From NCBI RefSeq assembly GCF_003672135.1, contig NC_039518.1:7690136-7754135 (forward strand): a stretch of DNA of 64,000 nt, written 5' to 3'. A program made the position numbers and the translations under genes. Each line of letters opens with the position of its first letter. Position 1 is the stretch's first letter. Under the pieces are notes generated by a model that saw nothing but the letters and a program-made list of their open reading frames with translations, did not search any database and was not told the DNA's origin. Below, one piece after another: positions 50,104 through 61,000 of the stretch. Origin of the DNA: Ooceraea biroi. Lineage: Eukaryota > Arthropoda > Insecta > Hymenoptera > Formicidae.

Positions 50104-50328
50104 TATATATATATATCGTATATATCGTATAGATTTCCATATTTTAAAGTAAAACTAGATCCTAGAGCTCTCGATATTTTACTCTGCGCGGTGTGGAACC
50201 AAACGCGGAACCAAAAAAGCAAAACAGGTGAACAAAATCAAATGTGAATATCGAGCAACTCCTCCAGGAGAATTTCCGATACATTGCTGCCATTCGTGAA
50301 AGCAGGGTAACGATGCGGGCCTATATAG

Positions 50329-50457
50329 TATCTCCGGAGGAATTTCCAGCCAGGAAATTGCGCTAGTGAAACCGCCGCGGCATAATTTCTGGTGGAATGA
50401 AGTTGTATTGACTTACTTCGTTTATCGCCTTTGCGCGAGGCAAAATCCACCGTATTT
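50329..50457. other. Loop at the centre of the palindrome
   Basis: About 129 bp without an inverse partner, separating CCTATATAG from CTATATAGG. I see no sequencing-adapter sequence in it and no gene. Confidence 0.8.
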
Positions 50458-50696
50458 CTATATAGGCCCGCATCGTTACCCCTGCTTTCAACGAAATTGG
50501 CAGCAATGTTATTAACGGAAATTCTCCTGAGGAGTTGCTCGATATTCACATTTGATTTTGCTTCAACCTGTTTTTGTTTTTCGTTCCGCGTTTGCGTTCC
50601 ACACGCGCCAGAGTAAAATATCGAGAGCTCTAGGATCTAGTTTTTTACTTAAAATATGGAAATCTTATACGATATATACGAATATATATTATATAT

Positions 50697-51319
50697 TACA
50701 GGGTGGCCCATTTTAAATTTATACAGTCGATTTTTTAAAAAAACTAAAGAGAACGAAAAAATGTTTTCAGACAGACATGGTCACGATTTCGAGGCGGACA
50801 TAAGATGAATTATGGTACCAATGGGTTGGTTTGACCGTTGAATAGTCGTTTGAAGGCACGCGAAGATCACCTTCAATTTTTTCTTAAATTTGAAACCCCA
50901 ACTTTTATGCGGATTCTTATTCTCATCGAAAAAGTAAGTAACTTTTTGTCTGAAACATTTTTCCGAAAAATGTCATCTTATGTCCTTAAAATGTCCTCAA
51001 AAACTCCATCTTGAAGATCATTTTAAGGAACAATTTTAAGATGACTTTTTTTCGGAAAAATGTTTCAGACAAAGTTACTTACTTTTCGATGGAGAATAAG
51101 AAATCTGCAATAAAAAGTTGGGGTTTTCAATTTAAGAAATTGAAGGTTGATCTGTCGCGTGACCTTCAAACGACTTTTCAAGGTTCAAACCAATGGGTAT
51201 CGTCTTATGTTCCCCCTCGAAATCGTGAACATGATCTGTCTGAAAACATTTTTTCGTATCCTCTTTTAGTTTTTTTTAAAAAAATCGACTGTAATAAATT
51301 AAAATGGGCCACCCCTGTA
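50697..51319. mobile_element. Fold-back element with TACAGGGTGGCCCATTTT ends, right arm
   Basis: Mirror copy of 49,513-50,103, about 30 bp longer because of scattered small insertions, mostly in homopolymers. Confidence 0.88.
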
Positions 51320-51332
51320 TATATATATATTA

Positions 51333-52110
51333 TACAGGGTGTCCCGGGTTTTAACCGACAAACTGCAGGGAAGCCATATCCTACTAGTGGAAATAAGAAA
51401 AAATTCTATTATCGAGTTTGGCTTAGAAAATGCTTTATTAAAAGTTATAAACCAATATTGAAAAGAAATATGAGATAAGTAACCAACGGAACGATAGTGC
51501 AGAATTTTTGGAAAGGTCGAAGATTGTTCACACGTATTCATGTTCACTATGTTTTGAAACGAATTAGTATGATTGTTACTTTCACAACAAGTAGCTGTTT
51601 TAGATTTCAATCGTTCCTGTCAAACAGCAATTTACTATCAGAATGCCAAAAGTGTTTTCAAAATGAGGAATACACCGATATCATTTCATGTGTACGGATT
51701 CTGTGACGGAAAATGCACGAGCCTGCCGTAAGTGAGTATCACGTAGAATTTCCTAACAGGAGAGTACCAGATAGATTTAAAGCAACGAATTACTAATTCA
51801 GTTACTTGAGACGCAACCCAAAATTTCAGGAATGTCGTACTGTAACAAATTCTGTTACTACCTCGTGTCTAGTTTGTATCGATGTGCAAGGACAACATTT
51901 TGAAATGCGCACTAAATCATTGCGTAGATAATTTTTATTTTTGATGAAAAAATCCGTTGTTACTTATCGAATTTCTTTTCAATATATTGGTTTATAACTT
52001 TTTAATAAAGCTTTCTAAGCAAAGACTCGATATAAGAATTTTTTTCCTTATTTCCACTAGTAGAATATTGCTCCCGCCAGGTTTTGTCGGTTAAAAACCC
52101 GGGACACCCT
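51333..52110 (+). mobile_element. Deletion derivative of the DD41D transposon, right arm
   Basis: Mirror copy of 48,751-49,500 with many indels. The last terminus reads GGGACACCCT followed by AGCGTA in place of GTA, so it is slightly damaged. Confidence 0.85.
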
Positions 52111-52123
52111 AGCGTATAATATA

Positions 52124-52468
52124 TACAGGGTGGCCCACATAACTCTTAACAGCTGGAATATTTCGGAAACTATTTATCAAATCAAAAAGTTGTTCATGAG
52201 AAAGTTTTATGTATTCGAGGGGCCTTTCTAACTACTTAAATATGAAGTTACCCCCTGCCCCCTGCCCCCTGAAAAATGTTTTCAACAAAATTTACTTTTT
52301 TTTACCCGTAGAACCCAACCATCTAACATTTTATAGGGGGGTCCCGTTTGAAATTGTGAAGTTAGAAAGGCCCCTCGAATACATAAAACTTTCTCATGAA
52401 CAACTTTTTGATTTGACAAATAGTTTCCGAAGTATTCAGCTGTTAAGAGTTATGTGGGCCACCCTGTA
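52124..52468. mobile_element. Fold-back element with TACAGGGTGGCCCACATAAC ends, right arm
   Basis: Mirror copy of 48,400-48,742, nearly identical. Confidence 0.88.
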
Positions 52469-52700
52469 TATCTCGCAAGAATAAAAATTTGCTATAGAAA
52501 AACGATATTAAGCGCGAGAAGAAAAATTTAGTACATAACAGTTACATCTCACATTAAGAATCGTAACAATCGGACCGCGATGCAAGGGACCAACAGCAGG
52601 ATCGCAAATCATCAAGATCACCGGCACATGTCGCAATTCAATGCACACAAGTCGCAAAGTGTCTTCTGAAGCTTGCGTACATCGCGCGATATCGCGCCAT

Positions 52701-54934
52701 TTAAGGGGGGAGCCTGCTTTAGAACGTTGAAAATAAGGTATAATTTTACGAATTTTTTTTGGAGAAACTATACAGCGGATCATTATAAAACTTTGATGCA
52801 TTTATTAGTACATGTTTAAAGATAAAAAAAATTATTTTTTTGATTTGAATATATCGCCTGTAGAGGTCGTCCTGGAGGCATCTTAGTGCAGCCGGCATTG
52901 CAAATTGGTGAGCATTCTCCTGCCTCCAAATTTCATCCAAACTGAAAAATTGAAATATTTTCTCGTTATTTATGAATTCCCATCGTCGATGAACCTTTAA
53001 TATTCATAAAAACATTAAGTCAAACAATTATTTTTGCATGAAAAAGTTCAAAAACTTTGCCTAAAAATCGTACTTTTGTGTTCTAAGCTCCACCATTTTG
53101 GCACTTTTCAACTTTTTCTTCTCTCTTTGGTTCATCGACGATGGGAATTCATAAATAACGAGAACATATTTCAATTTTTCAGTTTAGACGAAATTCGGAG
53201 GCAGGAGAATGCTCACCAATTTGCAATGCCGGCTGCACTAAGATGCCTCCAGGACGACCTCTACAGGCGATATATTCAAATGAAAAAATAATTTTTTTAT
53301 CTTTAAACATGTACTAATAAATGCATCAAAGTTTTATAATGATCCGCTGTATAGTTTCTCCAAAAACAATTCGTAAAATATACCTTATTTTCAGCGTTCT
53401 AAATGTAAGGTCGTCAAGTTAGGTGATTCACCCTGTATAATTCCAACGTCGTGGGTTCTACGTTCGCGTTAAGGGGGGAGCCTGCTTTAGAACGTTGAAA
53501 ATAAGGTATAATTTTACGAATTTTTTTGGAGAAACTATACAGCGGATCATTATAAAACTTTGATGCATTTATTAGTACATGTTTAAAGATAAAAAAAATT
53601 ATTTTTTGATTTGAATATATCGCCTGTAGAGGTCGTCCTGGAGGCATCTTAGTGCAGCCGGCATTGCAAATTGGTGAGCATTCTCCCGCCTCCAAATTTC
53701 ATCCAAACTGAAAAATTGAAATATTTTCTCGTTATTTATGAATTCCCATCGTCGATGAACCTTTAATATTCATAAAAACATTAAGTCAAACAATTATTTT
53801 TGCATGAAAAAGTTCAAAAACTTTGCCTAAAAATCGTACTTTTGTGTTCTAAGCTCCACCATTTTGGCACTTTTCAACTTTGTTCTTCTCTCTTTGGTTC
53901 ATCGACGATGGGAATTCATAAATAACGAGAACATATTTCAATTTTTCAGTTTAGACGAAATTCGGAGGCAGGAGAATGCTCACCAATTTGCAATGCCGGC
54001 CTGCACTAAGATCTCCAGGACGACCTCTACAGGCGATATATTCAAATGAAAAAATAATTTTTTTATCTTTAAACATGTACTAATAAATGCATCAAAGTTT
54101 TATAATGATCCGCTGTATAGTTTCTCCAAAAACAATTCGTAAAATATACCTTATTTTCAGCGTTCTAAATGTAAGGTCGTCAAGTTAGGTGATTCACCCT
54201 GTATAATTCCAACGTCGTGGGTTCTACGTTCGCGTTAAGGGGGAGCCTGCTTTAGAACGTTGAAAATAGGTATAATTTTACGAATTTTTTTGGAGAAACT
54301 ATACAGCGGATCATTATAAAACTTTGATGCATTTATTAGTACATGTTTAAAGATAAAAAAAATTATTTTTTGATTTGAATATATCGCCTGTAGAGGTCGT
54401 CCTGGAGGCATCTTATTGTAAATTGGTGAGCATTCTCCTGCCTCCAAATTTCATCCAAACTGAAAAATTGAAATATTTTCTCGTTATTTATGAATTCCCA
54501 TCGTCGATGAACCTTTAATATTCATAAAAACATTAAGACAATTATTTTTGCATGAAAAAGTTCAAAAACTTTGCCTAAAAATCGTACTTTTGTGTTCTAA
54601 GCTCCACCATTTTGGCACTTTTCAACTTTTTCTTCTCTCTTTGGTTCATCGACGATGGGAATTCATAAATAACGAGAACATATTTCAATTTTTCAGTTTA
54701 GACGAAATTCGGAGGCAGGAGAATGCTCACCAATTTGCAATGCCGGCTGCACTAAGATGCCTCCAGGACGACCTCTACAGGCGATATATTCAAATGAAAA
54801 AATAATTTTTTTATCTTTAAACATGTACTAATAAATGCATCAAAGTTTTATAATGATCCGCTGTATAGTTTCTCCAAAAACAATTCGTAAAATATACCTT
54901 ATTTTCAGCGTTCTAAAGCAGGCTCCCCCCTTAA
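52701..54934. mobile_element. Three tandem TTAA fold-back elements, right arm
   Basis: Mirror copy of 45,935-48,167, with the same spacers and order and only a few small indels (for example near 54,001 and 54,535). Confidence 0.88.
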
Positions 54935-54988
54935 CGCGCGACGACATGTTTAAACGTTCTAAACGCGCTGCAACACCTCGTTACGTAC

Positions 54989-57847
54989 CCTTGATGAAAT
55001 CCACCGCCATCTCGAGCCCGTACGTGTCCTTGTCGCAGTCGTCAAGTATGTGCGCCCCGATCTTGACACCCGGCACGATCTCCCGATCATTGAGTATGTC
55101 CAGGGTGTACAGCATGGCCTCGAGCGCCTGGATGCCGCCCTGCGGCATCACGGGTCCACAAGTGACAGTGTCCTCCCTTTCGTGCACCATCATCAATCCA
55201 CCAAGCACGAGATCACCCTCCACCACCGCGCTGTGTTTTACGGGCCACTGATCCAAGGACGCTGACGAGTCGTCGACATTCTCCAAGACATTTCGAAGGG
55301 ATTGTCGGCGTTCCCCCGAGGAAGCGGATCGACGGTCGAGACCGACCGCTCACTTGGGTACATCTCGCGTCCACCTGGCGAGCCAATGGACTCGATCGGC
55401 GACACATGGAGCATGGTTTCGCTCGTGATGTCCAGTATATCTGCATCCGTCGAGGTCGAGGGAATCCCTCGTCCAATATCGAAGCTGTCGGTTATCGTTG
55501 TCGATCGATCAAGCGTCTTAATGAGAAACGCCGGCGCCTCCATCATGCTGGCAGTCGACATTTTCGGCGTGTCCGTCAACGGCACCTGCGGGGTGGCGGA
55601 ATCTAGAGCATTCGCGTATTGCTCGTGATCGGTGGACTCTTCTCGAGAGTCTCGATATCTCGAGGATGGCAGTGTTTCTACAGTTGCGAGAGATCCTCCC
55701 GTGCTGACGGAGATTTCATCCGTGCTGCTCGTTCGAGTGGACGAAACGGACTGACTCGCGATCGTGGATGCTGCGGATATCGTCATCCCCTTATCAGGTG
55801 TACCCTGTGTCTCGCTGTTGAGCGCAATTGACATCGAGCTCCCCGAGATATCCCGAACTTCGCGACGCTTGCGTCGTCGACATCGCGACTCGCGGATTTT
55901 GCTGTCTCGCGTTGCGGCGCGATGATCCCCGCTTCGATCGGTCGTTGCGCCGACATTTCTCAAATTCGAGCCATCGGCGATGCTCGTTGCGGATTCACCC
56001 CGCGCGAAAGTTCCGCGACGATGCTCGCCGAGATCTCTCGATCGTCCGTCGGCCAGCTCAGCGGTGCACCACAGCCACGTCCTGAGATCGATTGCGGCAG
56101 ATTTCCGCGAGTGCCTCGCTCGCTCGCTCTCGAAGGGCAGCTGGCCCTCGAGTTTCGCAGTCGCCGACGAGGAAACATTCCGCAGACCGATTCGAGGCGC
56201 GCCGCGTATTCCGGCACCGGGGTTGGTCGTTCGTGGATGCTCGCGATCCGCACGGGACCTGACGTGTTGTACGTGCGTCGGATTTTCGGCTGGCGTGACT
56301 GGAATACGCGCCGATGTTGGCTGGCTAGGTTTCGACTCGTCGATACTCTCGGCGAACGAGCTAATCGACCATGGATCACGCTCACCCCCGAGCGGATCGC
56401 GAGTCGCGTCCCTTGCTCCGACGATGCTCTTCTTTTCCCGTCGTCGTCCTTTTCTCCCTCGAACTCTGCCAGGAGTCACCCCCGCACCCCCGCCTATCTC
56501 CGTGCCGATGTTACTTGTGAAAGAGCGATATCGGTGTTGCGGACCGGTCGTATCGCTCGTCGTCCTCCTCAAAGCGCTTCTTTTCTCGCGCGCGAGAGGA
56601 CGCTGCGTAAAGCTGACTCCGTTTCCGGCGAGGTGGTCATCGAGCGGTTTCACCGCACGAAAAGCGAATGGGTCCTCGACGTCCTCGTTTCCCCCCTCGT
56701 CCACGCGCGTCATCGCGTTCGCTTTAAATCCTGCCTTTGAACACGCCGCATCGTCGCGTTTATACGTTTCGTCCGCCGGAAACTCCTTCGCTTTATGGAA
56801 TTCTGACCGCTCGTCCTTCGGCAGACGGAGAGTATTTTCTCCGTCGTCCGCGTTTCCGCCGTTCTCGCCCGAGATCCCGGAAGTGCGGATTAACGCAGTC
56901 CGGCCGACAGCCACGAAACGCTCGCGCGGTGTGTTCACCGCGACCCTGCCGTTCGCCACGGCATCCGCGACGGTGACTGCACCGTTGCTCCGAGTTTCTT
57001 TCGAAGTCGAGCAGTTTGGCAGACTAGTCGACGAAGTCCGTGATCCGTGATCGTTACCCTGAACCTGAATCAATTTATTCGCGCCGTTTTCCATGAGTTC
57101 CGGACTTCGCCGAGCGTTGTCCCTGCTTCCATTACGCACACGTCTCTCGTTCTCGGCACGCTCGGATTTGGTGGCCACCGTAGTTGCGAACTTCCGGACA
57201 CCGGAATTTTCAAACTTCCGCGTGGAACTGTCCCGTCCGACGTGCGAGCGCTTCGCAAACGCGATCGTTCCGTTTTCTCTGCCAAAGATTCGCCCGTCTC
57301 GGTGCTGCTTCCGTTTGTTTCTGCTTCTTTCGTCGAGCGTGTTCCGGATGTCGCGTCTTTTCTTTGCGTCTTCCTGATGCGATCTCGACACGAGCTCGCG
57401 ATAATCTTCCGCACCCCTCGACTGTTCCGCGTGGATCATCTTCGACAATCGCGCGTTTTCCGTGGTGATTCTCTCTGCACTTAGTCGAACAGCGTTTCTG
57501 TCGTCGCTGTATGTCATTGCGCCCGACGTCGCGACGCTCTTTTCGTGGCCGCCGACTCGTGAATCGCGATTTTCCGTATTTTTGAATTCCAGGGAAACCG
57601 CTTTCGCGTTACGCATCGGCGCGCGATCACTCGATTTGCGATTTCCTCTCGCGTATCGCAACGTAAAATCATCGGTGATCCATCTATCGGGAGCGTGAAA
57701 TTTTGCGCCTCGATCAGCTTCACGGGAAGTGTGTTCATTGTTGACCCGCGGATTATTGGAAGCCCGTTCACCAGCCAAGCCGCTATTCAAGATCAGCAAG
57801 ATCGTCCATGTGGCCAGGATGGCCGTCCAACCAAAATTTCGCCACAT
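54989..57847 (-). CDS. mtt: Metabotropic glutamate receptor (mtt/mGluR-B type), first coding exon, better copy
   Basis: A class C GPCR of the plasma membrane that senses an amino-acid ligand through an extracellular Venus-flytrap domain. The ATG at 57,847 starts a signal peptide (hydrophobic TAILATWTILLILNSGLAG). About 850 residues rich in Ser, Thr, Arg and Glu follow with no stop. The ligand-binding domain then begins (GDLVLGGLMMVHE, CGPVMPQGGIQALEAMLYTLD, GAHILDDCDKDTYGLEMAVDF). The exon is 2,859 bp and ends in phase 1 at a GTACGT donor just below 54,989. The wording of the domain start fits the insect mtt group better than mGluR-A. One T missing near 55,296 shifts the frame before the domain; the left-arm copy has it. 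Later exons are not in the window. Confidence 0.82.
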
Positions 57848-57941
57848 CACCTCTTCGTCGCATTAATCATTGCCAGATCCTGGAACACCCAGAGAGATAT
57901 CGCGTTAGCGGCAGTAATTGGCTACTAATTGGATTTATTAC

Positions 57942-58051
57942 ATCCATGCTTACTTGATCATTTCGATGATCTGTTGAGATCTTGCGTTATTAGTAATGAA
58001 ATACATTTATACGTATTATCATCAAGGAGCATGAATACATTCTTTTACTGA
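57942..58051. other. Short spacer between palindrome and right repeat array
   Basis: About 110 bp, AT-rich, without a gene. It has no counterpart left of 42,943. Confidence 0.6.
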
Positions 58052-61000
58052 TACACCCTCAGAAAGGATTTCTGATAACAAGACGAAAAATATTCTTGAC
58101 TAATTTAATCGTATTACAAGTGTAAAAAATATGAAAATAAAACTATTTTTTATTTAGATCAGTAATTTGTATTCTTCTCTCTCGAATTAAATAAGATTGT
58201 CTTACTGTCTTGAGACAAGAGTACATGTACAAATTTATGCTTATATATTCTTGTGTGTAGAATAATTTGATATTAGCGCCACTTTATAGTAGGCTTTGTC
58301 GATGTCGACGCATCATTTTCTCACAGTCGCTCGTCGACTCGGCGCTTCTGCGTCCTTTATTCGGATAAAACGGCCAATATTTATGTGTTGCAATCGAAAA
58401 TCGGGAAAGATTTACAATGAATAAGTGCAATACTCTACAAGAAATATTAAAAGATATGGAAATGTAAGTAAGTATATACAATATACTTACTTGAGAATAT
58501 TTTGAACTTGCTAGAAATTTGTATCTAAATCCTTCTGAGAAAATTAATGAGATAGCACGAAGATTATTTGAATCTAGATTTTCGAATTTTCTATTCGAGA
58601 TTAAAATATGCTTCTTTTCAATAATAAATATGATTGTCGCTATAGCGATGTTATTTTATGATAGATTAAAGAGTAATAGCATTAAGTCCAGAAATCTTGT
58701 CTGTGGGTGCAGCATCATTGGTTCCATCCGCTGGAAATCCTAAAGATGAAAAAGAGCGCTGTTACTTATTGTACATACTTTCTCTTCCATGTATTAGGTG
58801 TGTGCAAGTGTTTTCATTTTCTTGCACATTTTCGTTTTAGATGTATAAAATACGATCATCAAAAATTTCCTTGTTTTTACGATTTTCTCTCGAAAATTAT
58901 TAAATATCGAATCCCTTTGCGAAAAAAGGGATTTTTTTTTCGCGGCCCGAAAGTACACCCTCAGAAAGGATTTCTGATAACAAGACGAAAAATATTCTTG
59001 ACTAATTTAATCGTATTACAAGTACAAAAAATATGAAAATAAAACAATTTTTAATTTAAATCAGTAATTTCTATTCTTCTCTCTCGAATTAAATAAGATT
59101 GTCTTACTGTCTTGAGACAAGAGTACATGTACACATTTATGCTTATATATTCTTGTGTGTAGAATAATTTGATATTAGCGCCACTTTATAGTAGGCTTTG
59201 TCGATGTCGACGCATCATTTTCTCGCAGTCGCTCGTCGACTCGGCGCTTCTGCGTCCTTTGTTCGGATAAAACGGTCAATATTTATGCGTTGCAATCGAA
59301 AATCGGGAAAATGTTTCTGTTATTTACAATGAATAAGTGCAATACTCTACAAGAAATATTAAAAGATATGGAAATGTAAGTAAGTATGTACAATATACTT
59401 ACTTGAGAAATAAGATTCGAGATAAGATATTTCCATACCTTTTAATATTTCTTGTAGAGTATTTATTGTAAATAACAGAAACACTTTCCTGATTTTCGAT
59501 TGCAACACATAAATATTGGCCGTTTTGTGCAGATTCTACAAATTCTCTTAGAAGATAGAATAAGATGTCTTTTAGATCTCACAATATTCTTAAATCAAGA
59601 ATATTTTGAACTTGCTAGAAATTTGTATCTAAATCCTTCTGAGAAAATTAATGAGATAGCACCAAGATTATTTGAATCTAGATTTTCGAATTTTCTATTC
59701 GAGATTACAATATGCTTCTTTTCAATAATAAATATGATTGTCGTTATAGCGATCTTAATTTATGATAGATTAAAGAGTAATAGCATTAAGTCCAGAAATC
59801 TTGTCTGTGGGTGCAGCATCATTGGTTCCATCCGCTGGAAATCCTGATGATGAAAAAGAGCGCTGTTACTTATTATACATACTTTCTCTTCCATGTATTA
59901 GGTGTGTGCAAGTGTTTTCATTTTCTTGCACATTTTCGTTTTAGATGTATAAAATACGATCATGAAAAATTTCCTTGTTTTTACGATTTTCTCTCGAAAA
60001 TTATTAAATATCGAATCCCTTTGCGAAAAAAGGGATTTTTTTTCGCGTCTCGAAAGTACACCCTCAGAAAGGATTTCTGATAACAAGACGAAAAATATTC
60101 TTCACTAATTTAATCGTATTACAAGTATAAAAAATATGAAAATAAAACAATTTTTTATTTAAATCAGTAATTTCTATTCTTCTCTCTCGAATTGAATAAG
60201 ATTGTCTTACTGTCTTCAGACAAGAGTACATGTACACATTTATGCTTATATATTCTTGTGTGTAGAATAATTTGATATTAGCGCCACTTTATAGTAGGCT
60301 TTGTCGATGTCGACGCATCATTTTCTCGCAGTCGCTCGTCGACTCAGCGCTTCTGCGTCCTTTGTTCGGATAAAACGGCCAATATTTATGTGTTGCAATC
60401 GAAAATCGGGAAAGTGTTTCTGTTATTTACAATGAATAAGTGCAATACTCTACAAGAAATATTAAAAGATATGGAAATGTAAGTAAGTATGTACAATATA
60501 CTTACTTGAGAAATAAGATTCGAGATAAGACATTTCCATACCTTTTAATATTTCTTGTAGAGTATTTATTGTAAATAACAGAAACACTTTCCTGATTTTC
60601 GATTGCAACACATAAATATTGGCCGTTTTGTGCAGATTCTACAAATTCTCTTAGAAGAATAGAATAAGATGTCTTTTAGATCTCACAATATTCTTAAATC
60701 AAGAATATTTGAACTTGCTACAAATTGGTATCTAAATCCTTCTGAGAAAATTAATGAGATAGCACCAAGATTATTTGAATCTAGATTTTCGAATTTTCTG
60801 TTCAAGATTAAAATATGCTTCTTTTCAATAATAAATATGATTGTCGCTATAGCGATCTTATTTTATGATAGATTAAAGAGTAATAGCATTAAGTCCAGAA
60901 ATCTTGTCTGTGGGTGCAGCATCATTGGTTCCATCCGCTGGAAATCCTGATGATGAAAAAGAGCGCTGTTACTTATTGTACATACTTTCTCTTCCATGTA

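Larger units (their letters stand above)
42943..50328 (+). repeat. Left arm of 15-kb palindrome
   Basis: From GTAATAAATCC (42,943) to CCTATATAG (50,328) this is the inverse of 50,458-57,941. All inner features occur in mirror order. Positions sum to 100,884 at the outer edge and 100,786 at the loop, the drift being due to indels. Indels concentrate in this arm between about 43,090 and 43,900, where the other arm has the open reading frame. Confidence 0.92.
50458..57941 (-). repeat. Right arm of 15-kb palindrome
   Basis: Inverse of 42,943-50,328. From 50,458 to about 52,130 it contains many extra or missing single bases relative to the left arm (for example ATTACCCC versus ATTACCC type changes and longer T runs). 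Beyond 52,130 it is clean, with few differences. Confidence 0.92.

Noticed and set aside
50329..50457. Sequencing hairpin adapter at the palindrome loop
   Set aside because: The loop looks like ordinary genomic sequence and I see no adapter-like run; a fold-back read without adapter remains possible.
55980..57050. Long plus-strand frame (356 codons) opposite the receptor exon, and its mirror at 43,820-45,040
   Set aside because: It is antisense to a frame with signal peptide, ligand-binding domain start and splice donor. GC-rich codon use explains the lack of stops.
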